Of a stretch of DNA of 64,000 nt, positions 7,918 to 17,084 are shown piece by piece. A program made the position numbers and the translations under genes. The notes under the pieces are model-generated. The model was not told the origin of the DNA. It saw only the letters and a list, made by a program, of their open reading frames with translations, and made no database searches. The stretch comes from Porticoccus hydrocarbonoclasticus MCTG13d. Its GTDB lineage: Bacteria; Pseudomonadota; Gammaproteobacteria; Pseudomonadales; Porticoccaceae. The stretch is from NCBI RefSeq assembly GCF_000744735.1, contig NZ_JQMM01000001.1, forward strand, positions 1,984,001 to 2,048,000, read 5' to 3'. Positions within the stretch are counted from its first letter, which is position 1, and each line of letters opens with the position of its first letter.

Positions 7918-9144
7918 ATGAAATCAAAAACATCTGCAATTTTAATCACCGGCGCCATGCTGAGTGCCGCTGTTTTGCCTGTTCAGGCGGACCCAATGCT
8001 GGATCTGCTGAAAGTGTTGCGGGATAAAGGCACCATCAGCGCCGAAGACTACAACACCATCGCTGATGCGGCCAAAGCTCAAGAAGAAAAAATGGACAAG
8101 ATGGTCGCCACTGCCAAACCAGCAGCTTCCTGGGCCGACACGGTAGTATGGTCAGGTGATGTTCGTTACCGCTACGAAGGCATCGACGATGATCGCCGCG
8201 ACGACGAACGCAATCGCAACCGCCTCCGTGCTCGCATTGGTGTTACCGCTCAGGTGACCGACACGGTCAAAGCCGGTGTAGCACTGGCCAGCGGTAGCGA
8301 TGACCCCGTTTCATCCAACCAGACACTGGGCGGCGGCGGCAGCTCCAAAGGCATCAACCTGGACATGGGCTGGATTGACTGGAATTTTGCCCAAAATATG
8401 AATCTGGTGGCCGGTAAAACCAAAAACCCTTTCTACGCTCCTGCCAAACACGGCCTGGTATGGGATGGCGATTACCGCCCTGAAGGCGGCCACCTCTCTT
8501 ACGATAACGGCACTATCTGGGCCATAGCCGCCTATCATTTCCTCAACAGTGATAATGGCAGCAACGGCACCAATGATGTTGAAGAAATGTTCGGTGCCCA
8601 ACTCGGGTTTAACGGCAGCATCTCCGATACAACGTCCTACAAAATTGGCGCCAGCTACTTTTACATCCCGGTTGAAGGCAGTGCTTCTTTCGTCGACGGC
8701 GACTTCTTTGGTAACTCCAGCGTTGGCGGCTTACACGCACTTGACTATGAAATCGCTGAGGTGTTCGCCGAACTGAACACCAATCTGGGCGGCATTCCAA
8801 CCACCCTGTTCGCTGACTTCGTACAAAATACCGACAGCGATGCCGATGAAGATACCGGTTACGCGCTGGGTGTTAAGCTGGGTAAAGTCAAAAACAAAGG
8901 TGACTGGGACTTCGGCTACGCTTATCAGGACCTGGAAGCAGATGCCGTATTTGCAGCCTTCACCGATTCTGACTTTGGTGGCGGTGGCACGGATGTCAAA
9001 GGCCATAAATTCAGTGCGGGCCTCGGTCTGAGCAAAAATACCAAACTCGGCCTCACCTACTTCAAAAATGAATATGGGGATTTCACCCGCGGCGAAGAAT
9101 TTGACTATGACCGCATCCAGCTGGACCTGAGCACCAAGTTTTAA
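7918..9144 (+). CDS. Putative outer-membrane porin (Porin_5 type), copy 2
   Basis: 408 residues, a paralogue of the preceding porin. The barrel halves match segment by segment (LGGGGSSKGINLDMGWIDW, KNPFYAPAKHGLVWDGDY, NTDSDADEDTGYALG), while the N-terminal 60 residues differ: signal peptide ending VQADPM followed by a helical RDKGTISAEDYNTIADAAK region. Ends with the outer-membrane signature STKF. GAGGAGA a few bases upstream is a strong ribosome binding site. Its own PHO-box-like repeat and terminator make it a separate transcription unit. A channel function is known for the family; the substrate is not. Confidence 0.86.
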   Translation: MKSKTSAILITGAMLSAAVLPVQADPMLDLLKVLRDKGTISAEDYNTIADAAKAQEEKMDKMVATAKPAASWADTVVWSGDVRYRYEGIDDDRRDDERNRNRLRARIGVTAQVTDTVKAGVALASGSDDPVSSNQTLGGGGSSKGINLDMGWIDWNFAQNMNLVAGKTKNPFYAPAKHGLVWDGDYRPEGGHLSYDNGTIWAIAAYHFLNSDNGSNGTNDVEEMFGAQLGFNGSISDTTSYKIGASYFYIPVEGSASFVDGDFFGNSSVGGLHALDYEIAEVFAELNTNLGGIPTTLFADFVQNTDSDADEDTGYALGVKLGKVKNKGDWDFGYAYQDLEADAVFAAFTDSDFGGGGTDVKGHKFSAGLGLSKNTKLGLTYFKNEYGDFTRGEEFDYDRIQLDLSTKF

Positions 9145-9201
9145 TTTGTTGCACACGGGTTAGCCGATGTCTGTCGGCCAACCCACAAAATCTCTCACTC
9201 T

Positions 9202-9227
9202 AAACGGCCCCGCAGGGCCGTTTTTTT
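9202..9227. terminator. Bidirectional terminator between porin 2 and hvfC
   Basis: AAACGGCCC / GGGCCGTTT stem with a CGCA loop followed by seven T. The T tract ends in the hvfC stop codon at 9226, so the hairpin serves both converging genes. Confidence 0.85.
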
Positions 9228-10008
9228 ATGGTGCCGGGGTGGAAACAATGATGTCCAGTTGATAAAGCCGCTCAAGCAACTCAGCACCATGGGCGATAAT
9301 GACCTCGGGATTGTCATGCTCCAGCTCCTCGGCAACAGTTTGTAGTGCATCCAAGCCTGTACAATGGGGGGGCTCCAGCAACTGCAATAGTCGGATTGTC
9401 ACGGCGTTGCTCTCAAGAAACTTCACGCTCTGTTCCCGGTTGCGGTACACCACCAGAAACGTTGGCTGCTCGGGCGGTTCTGTTGGCTGGTATTCCTGTC
9501 CAATCAAATGAACCGGATATTCATAGGATAGCCGCCACGCCAGTGGCGAAACCTGCAGCGACTCAGCCATCACGTCAACAGGAACAGGGGGCAACTCCGG
9601 TAGATCACCCTCGGCGACATCAAGTGCCAGCTCTACCCATTCATAATGGGCAAGCTCTAGCATGAATGGCGGATCCGATACCAGAAACTGGCGCTCTTCC
9701 TGAAGGTACTTGAGGAACTCCTGACTGATCTCCAGAAAATAGGGTGAATGACTGCAGTGTCGGCTGACAAAGTCGCGAACCAGAGCATGCCAGTGCTGGT
9801 CGGCGATCAGCTGTCGCAATACGGGAAAACCGGTTGCGATGAAAGATTCTATGTTGTTGTAAACCAGCTCCCGATAGATCTTCATACGCCGGTCTTCAAT
9901 ATCCGGAGGAGCCGGATTGGCATCCGGGTCCCGCAGGTGCGCAGCAAAGGCATATTGGGTTCGCTGGAATGTCGGCAGAGTTGATGAATCGAGGGATGAT
10001 TCAGACAT
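9226..10008 (-). CDS. hvfC: HvfC/BufC-type DUF2063 protein (MNIO partner)
   Basis: 260 residues. The N-terminal DUF2063 domain is visible ([13 protein letters not shown], then [16 protein letters not shown] and GFPVLRQL), followed by a mixed C-terminal domain. In HvfABCD and bufferin clusters this protein binds the precursor peptide and delivers it to the MNIO enzyme; the same is inferred here. Its start overlaps the end of hvfB by eight bases. It is the last gene of the operon: no DoxX-family HvfD follows, only a terminator. Confidence 0.88.
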   Translation of the reverse strand: MSESSLDSSTLPTFQRTQYAFAAHLRDPDANPAPPDIEDRRMKIYRELVYNNIESFIATGFPVLRQLIADQHWHALVRDFVSRHCSHSPYFLEISQEFLKYLQEERQFLVSDPPFMLELAHYEWVELALDVAEGDLPELPPVPVDVMAESLQVSPLAWRLSYEYPVHLIGQEYQPTEPPEQPTFLVVYRNREQSVKFLESNAVTIRLLQLLEPPHCTGLDALQTVAEELEHDNPEVIIAHGAELLERLYQLDIIVSTPAP

Positions 10009-10861
10009 TGGCTATTTTTCCACGCTCACCGGTCTGCAGGGCTGACTGCTGCGACTGCCGGATACGCGTCACCTCCTCAAGTAAAACAGGCACAGGTGGC
10101 ATGTTGAAGTCCCGCTCCAGCAGAGTTGGCACAACGCCAAACTGTTGGTAGGCCATATCGAGGAGATGCCAGACAGGGTCAATAACATCCGCGCCATGGG
10201 TATCGACCCGTAAATCCTCCGCTTCTTCATAGTGACCCGCGATATGGGCATAGACCACCCGCTCACCCGGTAATTGCGCGAGGAACTCCTCCGCGTTGTA
10301 GCGATGATTGATACTGTTCACGTAGATGTTGTTCACATCCAGCAACAGATCACAGTCGGCCTCTGCAATTACCGCATTGATAAAGTCAATTTCTGACATT
10401 TCCTGTTGGGGTGCCGCGTAGTAGGAAACATTCTCCACTGCGATACGCCGACCGAGAAAATCCTGAACCTGACGAATCCTTCCAGACACGTAGTGAACAG
10501 CCGATTCAGTGAAGGGAATGGGCATCAGGTCATAGAGATGCCCGTGATCACTGCAATAACTCAAATGTTCAGTGTAGTAACGCACCTGATGTTGATCTAG
10601 GAAGGTTTTAACTCTCGACAGCAGTTCAAAATCAAGCGGCGCGGGGGAACCGATTGACAGAGAGAGACCATGACAAACAAAAGGGTAGCGCTCCGTATAG
10701 GCGCGGAACTGATGGCCAAGGCGACCACCCACTCCGATCCAGTTTTCCGGGGCCACCTCCATAAAATCGATATTTTCAGGTGATTGGGACCACAGCGAGC
10801 CCATCAGTGCTCGCCGCAATCCCAGCCCTGCCCCTTGAACGGGGTATTGGCGATTAGACAT
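10001..10861 (-). CDS. hvfB: MNIO (DUF692) iron-dependent peptide-modifying oxidase, HvfB/BufB type
   Basis: 286 residues forming a TIM barrel. Likely iron ligands are seen as H64 (CHGLS), E98/H99 (YTEHLSY), E143-N144 (AVENVSYY), D175 and N178 ([11 protein letters not shown]), H206 and H210 (YAHIAGH), D228/H232 (IDPVWH) and E249 (LLERD). Enzymes of this family oxidise cysteines in small precursor peptides to oxazolone/thioamide or thiooxazole groups that bind copper. It sits 20 bases after a cysteine-repeat precursor and overlaps hvfC, the canonical set. Older annotation as a sugar isomerase-like protein should be disregarded. Confidence 0.92.
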   Translation of the reverse strand: MSNRQYPVQGAGLGLRRALMGSLWSQSPENIDFMEVAPENWIGVGGRLGHQFRAYTERYPFVCHGLSLSIGSPAPLDFELLSRVKTFLDQHQVRYYTEHLSYCSDHGHLYDLMPIPFTESAVHYVSGRIRQVQDFLGRRIAVENVSYYAAPQQEMSEIDFINAVIAEADCDLLLDVNNIYVNSINHRYNAEEFLAQLPGERVVYAHIAGHYEEAEDLRVDTHGADVIDPVWHLLDMAYQQFGVVPTLLERDFNMPPVPVLLEEVTRIRQSQQSALQTGERGKIANV

Positions 10862-10881
10862 GGTCGTACAGGCTACTCAAC

Positions 10882-11160
10882 TTAGCCTTGGCCACCGCAT
10901 TTGCCTTCACCGCACTTCCCTTCTTTGTCGCCTTTATCGCCTTTATCACCTTTTTCGGCTTCGCCACACTTGCCCTCACCACATTTGGCTTCTCCGCACT
11001 TGCCCTCACCGTGGTCACCGGCCAATTTATAGCCTGCACCCAGCTCAGTGGCCTGAAAGGGATTCTCGGTGGCGGATGCCATTGGGGAAAGCGTGACAGA
11101 TGCCATAAATGCAGCACCCACCGCCGCTGCCAGTGGATTCAGATTACGTTTACTCATCAT
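10882..11160 (-). CDS. hvfA: HvfA-like RiPP precursor with EGKCG repeats
   Basis: 92 residues: a Sec-type signal peptide (hydrophobic 9-27, cleavage near ASA/TE at 30), a short spacer, then a low-complexity core. Cysteines fall at 55, 60, 65, 83 and 88, each inside EGKCG or EAKCG units; the two clusters are split by a KGDKGDKGDK linker. In HvfA-type peptides the EGKCG units are the sites oxidised by the MNIO enzyme, and mature products are secreted or periplasmic copper binders. GGAG precedes two adjacent ATGs; the second (11155-11157) has the better spacing. First gene of the hvfABC operon. Confidence 0.88.
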   Translation of the reverse strand: MMSKRNLNPLAAAVGAAFMASVTLSPMASATENPFQATELGAGYKLAGDHGEGKCGEAKCGEGKCGEAEKGDKGDKGDKEGKCGEGKCGGQG

Positions 11161-11221
11161 TAATCTCCATTTGGGTTAGTTGGCCGAAAAAATATCCGGC
11201 CGTAAACGAAAGGCTCTAAAA

Positions 11222-11250
11222 TCAGACTGGATGCCACAGAATAAGTTTCC
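11222..11250 (-). promoter_or_regulatory. Candidate ECF (sigma-E-like) promoter of the hvf operon
   Basis: On the minus strand GGAAACTT (11250-11243), a 15-base spacer and GTCTGA (11227-11222) resemble a sigma-E -35/-10 pair, though the -35 has one extra A. It ends 62 bases before the hvfA start. ECF sigma factors control several bufferin operons elsewhere, which fits, but this is a pattern match only. Confidence 0.35.
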
Positions 11251-11293
11251 CGATCTATTTTTAATACAGGATTATTCAAAAAACCACACCAAA

Positions 11294-14200
11294 TCAGGTC
11301 CCTGCCAGCATTGACTCCAACTCGAACCAGTGGGCAGTTATCCGTTTCTCTGAAACAGGCATACGCGTACCCAGTTGCTGAGCAAATAGTGAAACACGGT
11401 ATTCCTGCAACATAAAGTAGTGTTGCCACATCTCTTTGCGAACGTCATCGGCGAGATCGTCCCATTTGCCAAAGCAGGGATAGAGACGATCCTCCAGTTT
11501 TGTCAGCTGCTGTAGTGTCTGTCGATCTTTTTCCGGCTGGCCCGGCAGTTTTTCCAGTCGAGCCAGGATTGCCTTTAAATAGCGCGGGTATTGCTGCAAC
11601 CATTCCGCAGGCACATCCAGCAAAAAACCGTCGCGGAACAGACCATCAATCTGCCGATTTATATCTGACACCGCGGGCAAAACAACGAACCCGAGTTTTT
11701 TAATGACTCGATACACACCTGCCCGCAGGGGCAAACAGCTGAGAACCAGCTGTTCGAGTTGCAGGGCGGCACTGGCAATCTCTGCTTTGCCCTCCAGAAG
11801 CTGCTGTTCAAAGTCTTCGCGGTTTCGCGGCACGGCATGATGTTCAACCAGTGAGTGATAATAGGCTGCATCGATTAGTGAATTGAGCAGTTGCTCGCGA
11901 CTTTGGAAGTGGGCAGCTTTCAACGACAAGTCGCACCCCTTCAGTAACGTTTTACGCAGGTCTTTCACCCCCTGTGGATAACTCAGCTGATAGAGCTTCA
12001 ACAACCCCCTGACCGTTTCATTGGCAGCTCTCGCCGGATTATCCAGTAACTTCAAATCCACCCGGTTTCCATCACAAACCAGCGCCGGGTAGGTGCGAAT
12101 AGCCAGCCCCTGCTGCCGGATGGTGAAACTCGTCGGCAATTCATCAAATGTCCAACCGGTAAGGTCTGTTTGCTCAATGCTGTCGACCGAGGATTCATTG
12201 ATCGTTCGGGAGACCCGCCCCCGGTAGGTCGCTTTAAGCTCGGTCAGGTTGCGGCCCATCGCCAAAAGCTCGCCCTGTTCATCGATCAGGCGGATATTAA
12301 TGGAATAGATGGGCTCCAGCTCAACCTGTTGCCACTGCTCATCGGCAACCGTCACACCGGAGAGCCTTTTCAGCTGATGTCCAAGGGAGTCGGCAAGCGG
12401 GACATCACCCACCTTCAAGCCCGCCAGTGCCTTGTCCACAAAACCGGGAACCGGCACAAAATGGCGACGCAGTGATTTCGGCAACCCCTTGATTAAAGCA
12501 ATACATTTATCCCGCAGCATACCCGGCACCAGCCACTCAAAACGGTAGTTTGGCAACTGGTGGAGGATACTGACAGGAACCGTCACACTCACCCCGTCTT
12601 CGGGATGTCCCGGCTCGAAATGGTAACTCAGTGGATAGACTGTACCCTGCCACTCCAGATGATTCGGGTACTGAGCCTCAAGGTCTTCGTCAAGCTCCCG
12701 CTGGATCAACAGAGACTCGTCCATCCACAATAATCTGGGGTCCTGCTTTTCGGCCTCGGTGCGCCATTTTTCAAAACCTTTCAGATTAACAATATGGGCG
12801 GGCAACCGCTCCTGATAAAACTGGTACATCACCTCGTCGTCCACCAGCACATCGCGACGACGGATTCGTGATTCCATATCCTCGAGATTTTCCTGCATTG
12901 ATTGATTGTGGTCGAAAAATGCACCCTTCCCCCGATACTCGCCCTCCACCAGTGCGGCACGAATGAAGATGTCGCGGCACGCGGGTGGATCAATGGCACT
13001 GTAGTTACAGGGTTTTCTACTGAGAATCGGCAGTCCATACAATGTCTGCTGCTCAAAGGCCATCACCTGCCCTCGCCGGGCACTGTAATGAGGCTCGCTG
13101 TAACTTTTCTTAACCAAGTGTGCCGCCAGCTCCTGCAGCCATTCAGGTTCAATCGCGGCGTTGACATGGCTGTACAGTTTTGACGTCTCAATAATTTCTG
13201 CTGCCATTAGCCACTTGGGCGGTTTTTTAAACAGTCCCGAGGCGGGAAAAACATGAAACTTGCGATTGCGCGGGCCGAGAAATTCCCGATCATCGTGGCG
13301 GAATCCTACTTGTCCCAGCAAACCGGTTAACAGGGCTCGGTGGATCGCTGGATAGTCCGCTGGATCACGGTTTTCAGGTAACTTCAGCTCACGACAATAA
13401 CGGTGCAGCTGGTGATGCAAATCCCGCCATTCCCTGATTCGCAGTGGTGATACAAACTGCTGTCGGCAATATCTGTCAAACGGGTTGCGACCCAACTCCT
13501 GACGCTGGGCTTCCATCGTATTCCAGAGGTTTAACAGCGCCGTGAAATCCGAGTGTTTATCCTGCCACTGGCGATGCTTTTCGTCGGCAGCCTGCTGCTT
13601 GTCGGCGGGCCGCTCCCGGGGATCCTGAACACTGAGTGCGGAGACGATAACCAACAATTCACGCAGGGCCCCTTCTTTTCCGGCTGCAAGCAACATCCTG
13701 CCCAACCTGGGGTCAGCCGGGATACGGGAGAGTTGCCGCCCTGTCTCGGTCAACTCACCTTGCGGGGTGACCGCGTGCAGCTCCTGTAACAGGCTGAAAC
13801 CGTCGTTGATCAGCCGCTGGTCCGGTGCCTCCACAAACGGAAAGTCACGAATATCACCAATTTTCAATTGCAACATTTGTAAAATGACTGAAGCCAGGTT
13901 GGTGCGGACAATTTCGGGATCTGTATAGGCCGGACGGTTATTGAAGTCCGCTTCGCTGTACAGGCGGAAGCAAACCCCTTCACTAACCCGGCCACAGCGT
14001 CCCTTGCGCTGGTTGGCACTGGCCTGGGAAACCGGTTCTATTGGCAGTCGTTGTACCTTGGTGCGATAACTGTAGCGACTGATTCTGGCCGTGCCCGGGT
14101 CAATCACATAACGGATGCCGGGCACTGTCAGGGAGGTTTCCGCCACATTGGTGGCCAGTACCACCCGCACACCCTTGTGAGGCAAGAATACCCGGCCCTG

Positions 14201-15172
14201 CTCCGCCAGACTCAAACGGGCATAGAGTGGCACCACCTCGAGGTGAGGCAGTTGCGCCTTGCGCAACAGATTGGCCGTTTCGCGAATCTCGCGCTCGCCG
14301 CTGAGGAACACTAGGATGTCACCCCGCTTTGGCAACGTCAGAATCTCTTCTACCGTATCCAGCACCTGCAGCGACAGGTCCCGGTCTTCCTCGGCGGGAC
14401 GATATTCAACGTCCACGGGATAGGTGCGGCCGGATACCTCGATAATCGGCGCATCATCAAAATGCCGGGAGAAGCGCTCCACATCAATAGTCGCAGAGGT
14501 GATAACCACTTTCAGGTCGGGACGCTGGGGGAGAATATTTTTCAGATAGCCGAGCAGGAAGTCGATATTCAGGCTCCGCTCATGGGCCTCATCAATAATC
14601 AGGGTATCGTAGCGGTGCAGCAGTCGGTCATGCTGAATATCGGCGAGCAGAATACCGTCCGTCATCAGTTTAACCAGCGTGTTATCACTGCTTTGCTCAC
14701 TGAAACGAACCTGATAACCGACCGTTTCGCCAAGTGGTTGCTGCAACTCCTCGGCGATACGGTTGGCCACCGTCCGGGCCGCGATACGGCGCGGCTGGGT
14801 GTGGCCGATCATGCCGGCGACGCCCCGACCGAGCTCAAGACAGATTTTGGGTAATTGGGTGGTTTTACCGGAACCGGTTTCCCCAGCCACAATCACCACC
14901 TGGTGATCGGCAATCGCCTTGCGAAGGTCTTCCCGACGGGCCGCAATGGGCAGATCGTCCGGATATGTCAGCGACGGCACACTGGACAGACGTGCTTGAT
15001 ACCGTTGGCTGGATTTTTCCAGCCGCGCCAAAAAAATCTTCAGCTCCCGGTCAAACGGCTTGCCCTGCGCAGCCCGCTGGGCAATCTTGTCCAGTTGCCG
15101 GTTCAGCGGCTCACGATCAGCCCCGAGGCACAGCTCAATCCTGTCCCGCCATTGTGAAACATCATCCGTCAT
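11294..15172 (-). CDS. hrpA: DEAH-box ATP-dependent RNA helicase HrpA
   Basis: 1292 residues, the usual length of HrpA (about 1300). Helicase core near the N-terminus: Walker A GETGSGKTTQLP around residue 97, DEAH box (IIDEAHERS), SAT motif, and QRKGRCGRVSEG motif VI. The HA2/OB and long DUF3418 C-terminal regions fill the rest. It acts on mRNA and collided ribosomes in the cytoplasm. Same strand as fadD upstream with a 21-base gap, and hvfA starts 133 bases after its stop. Confidence 0.96.
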   Translation of the reverse strand: MTDDVSQWRDRIELCLGADREPLNRQLDKIAQRAAQGKPFDRELKIFLARLEKSSQRYQARLSSVPSLTYPDDLPIAARREDLRKAIADHQVVIVAGETGSGKTTQLPKICLELGRGVAGMIGHTQPRRIAARTVANRIAEELQQPLGETVGYQVRFSEQSSDNTLVKLMTDGILLADIQHDRLLHRYDTLIIDEAHERSLNIDFLLGYLKNILPQRPDLKVVITSATIDVERFSRHFDDAPIIEVSGRTYPVDVEYRPAEEDRDLSLQVLDTVEEILTLPKRGDILVFLSGEREIRETANLLRKAQLPHLEVVPLYARLSLAEQGRVFLPHKGVRVVLATNVAETSLTVPGIRYVIDPGTARISRYSYRTKVQRLPIEPVSQASANQRKGRCGRVSEGVCFRLYSEADFNNRPAYTDPEIVRTNLASVILQMLQLKIGDIRDFPFVEAPDQRLINDGFSLLQELHAVTPQGELTETGRQLSRIPADPRLGRMLLAAGKEGALRELLVIVSALSVQDPRERPADKQQAADEKHRQWQDKHSDFTALLNLWNTMEAQRQELGRNPFDRYCRQQFVSPLRIREWRDLHHQLHRYCRELKLPENRDPADYPAIHRALLTGLLGQVGFRHDDREFLGPRNRKFHVFPASGLFKKPPKWLMAAEIIETSKLYSHVNAAIEPEWLQELAAHLVKKSYSEPHYSARRGQVMAFEQQTLYGLPILSRKPCNYSAIDPPACRDIFIRAALVEGEYRGKGAFFDHNQSMQENLEDMESRIRRRDVLVDDEVMYQFYQERLPAHIVNLKGFEKWRTEAEKQDPRLLWMDESLLIQRELDEDLEAQYPNHLEWQGTVYPLSYHFEPGHPEDGVSVTVPVSILHQLPNYRFEWLVPGMLRDKCIALIKGLPKSLRRHFVPVPGFVDKALAGLKVGDVPLADSLGHQLKRLSGVTVADEQWQQVELEPIYSINIRLIDEQGELLAMGRNLTELKATYRGRVSRTINESSVDSIEQTDLTGWTFDELPTSFTIRQQGLAIRTYPALVCDGNRVDLKLLDNPARAANETVRGLLKLYQLSYPQGVKDLRKTLLKGCDLSLKAAHFQSREQLLNSLIDAAYYHSLVEHHAVPRNREDFEQQLLEGKAEIASAALQLEQLVLSCLPLRAGVYRVIKKLGFVVLPAVSDINRQIDGLFRDGFLLDVPAEWLQQYPRYLKAILARLEKLPGQPEKDRQTLQQLTKLEDRLYPCFGKWDDLADDVRKEMWQHYFMLQEYRVSLFAQQLGTRMPVSEKRITAHWFELESMLAGT

Positions 15173-15193
15173 CGTTGCGTTCGTGCTATCCGG

Positions 15194-16876
15194 TCAGCTG
15201 TCACGCAACTCTCGACGCAAAACCTTACCCACATTGGAGAGCGGCAGCTCATCCCGGAACTCAATGTACTTTGGTAATTTATAGCGTGCCAGCTGCTTCG
15301 CACAGTAATCGTGCATATCGTCCGCAGTCAGCTTGGGGTTGGTACTGACCAGATACAGTTTGACCGCTTCACCCGAGTGTTCGTCTGGCACGCCAACGAC
15401 CGCGCAGTAACTGATGTCGGGATGGTGCGACACCACGTTTTCAATCTCATTGGGATAGACATTAAAACCCGACACACTGATCATGTCTTTTTTACGGTCG
15501 TGAATGCGGAGAAATCCATCCCGATCCACTGATGCGATGTCACCGGTTTTCAGCCAACCGTCGTCAGTAATGGTTTTGGCTGTCTCTTCAGGGAAATCCA
15601 GGTAGCCGGACATCACCTGCGGACCCCGCACCCAGAGTTCGCCGTGTTCATCAACGGTTAATGCCTTTCCCTCGTCATCGACAATTCGTAACTCTGTCTC
15701 AGGAACGGCAATACCTACAGAGCCGGCCTTGCCTGAACCCCGTGGAGAAAATGACACAATCGGCGAAGCCTCAGTTAGCCCATAAGCTTCGCTGATCTCG
15801 CAGCCGGTCTTGTCCTGCCAGGCTTTGCCGGTGCCACTGGCCAGAGCGGAACCGCCTGACAGGGTAATTTTCAGGCCTGAAAAATCGATGCGGGTAAAAT
15901 CGGGATGTTTGAGCAAGGCCACAAACAGGGTGTTCAGACCGGAAAACAGTGTCGCGGGCCAGCGCCTCAACAGCTTGACAAACCCCTTGATATCTCTCGG
16001 GTTGGGCACCAACAGGGAGTGGGCCCCGATATACACACCCGTGGTTACTGAAAGCGCGAAGGCATAGATATGATAGAGCGGCAATGGTGAAACAATCCGT
16101 TCCTTACCCCGCTCCAGACCCGACATCTCAAGCAATGCCCAGGCCTGGCGAGTGACATTGACCATATTGCCATGACTGATGATGGCGGGCTTGGAAACAC
16201 CGGTTGTTCCGCCGGTGTATTGTAACAGCGCCATATTATCCAGTGTCAGCTCAACGGGTTGATATCCGGTATCGGACGCCTCCGTAAATACCTGCTGCAA
16301 AGGGATTGCACGGCCGGGTTTCACCGCTTTACCCATCAGTTTAAGCACCACGCTCATCAGCCGACGTTTAAAGGGTGGATGAAGATCGAAGGGACTGGTG
16401 ACAAACACGGTTTCCACCGGTGTCTGATCACGTACAGCTTCCACGATACCCAGGAAACGGTCAAACACCACCACGGCCTTCACCCCGGCGTGATTGAGTT
16501 GATAGTCGAGCTCCACCTCGGTATACATTGGGTTGATATTCACCACCACCAATCCGGCTTTAAAAGCACCGTAGGCCACCACCAGGTACTGGATCAGGCT
16601 GGGCATCTGAATGGCCAGACGGTCACCGGGCCTTAGCTGGGTGTGTTGCTGCAAATAGGCGGCAAACCGGGTAGAAAAGGTATCCAGCTCAGCAAAGCTT
16701 AACGTGCCACCCAGAGATGTTGCTGCCGGGTTATCCGGAAAGTGCGATACCGCATCCTCCAGCACATCCAGAAGTGACTGAAAATCACAGGGCGGCAACT
16801 CCGCAGGCAATCCAAAGTGTTCCCACGATTTTCGTACTGCTTCGTTCACATCCATTGGCTGCTGATTCTCAGACAC
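15194..16876 (-). CDS. fadD: Long-chain fatty acid-CoA ligase
   Basis: 560 residues. Forms acyl-CoA from fatty acid, ATP and CoA at the inner face of the membrane. AMP-binding core LLQYTGGTTGVSKPAI near residue 213, EAYGLTEASP near 356, the GWLKTGDIAS motif near 450, and the closing LSNVGKVLRREL with the catalytic lysine. Length and motif spelling match FadD1/FadD2 of Pseudomonas. Provides acyl-CoA for beta-oxidation and could serve the AlmA-type pathway encoded at 30.5 kb, which is inference. Confidence 0.93.
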   Translation of the reverse strand: MSENQQPMDVNEAVRKSWEHFGLPAELPPCDFQSLLDVLEDAVSHFPDNPAATSLGGTLSFAELDTFSTRFAAYLQQHTQLRPGDRLAIQMPSLIQYLVVAYGAFKAGLVVVNINPMYTEVELDYQLNHAGVKAVVVFDRFLGIVEAVRDQTPVETVFVTSPFDLHPPFKRRLMSVVLKLMGKAVKPGRAIPLQQVFTEASDTGYQPVELTLDNMALLQYTGGTTGVSKPAIISHGNMVNVTRQAWALLEMSGLERGKERIVSPLPLYHIYAFALSVTTGVYIGAHSLLVPNPRDIKGFVKLLRRWPATLFSGLNTLFVALLKHPDFTRIDFSGLKITLSGGSALASGTGKAWQDKTGCEISEAYGLTEASPIVSFSPRGSGKAGSVGIAVPETELRIVDDEGKALTVDEHGELWVRGPQVMSGYLDFPEETAKTITDDGWLKTGDIASVDRDGFLRIHDRKKDMISVSGFNVYPNEIENVVSHHPDISYCAVVGVPDEHSGEAVKLYLVSTNPKLTADDMHDYCAKQLARYKLPKYIEFRDELPLSNVGKVLRRELRDS

Positions 16877-17084
16877 TGCTCACCCCCGGGATTTTTATGT
16901 TTTTTACCGCACGGGTCATTCTGCAATGGTTTTAGCCCGATAACCAATGCTAACCAAATGGCTGGCAGACGTACAACAGAACTTGTGGCAGTTTGCTGAC
17001 CATCACTGAATTAATTGCCACAAGCACGACAAACGACGTCCGCCAATGCGGCTTAAAGACCACAAATCCGTCATAATGCCGACC

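Noticed and set aside
10001-10861. Sugar isomerase or endonuclease IV-like role for the DUF692 protein
   Set aside because: The barrel is shared, but the ligand set and its precursor and HvfC neighbours identify an MNIO peptide oxidase.
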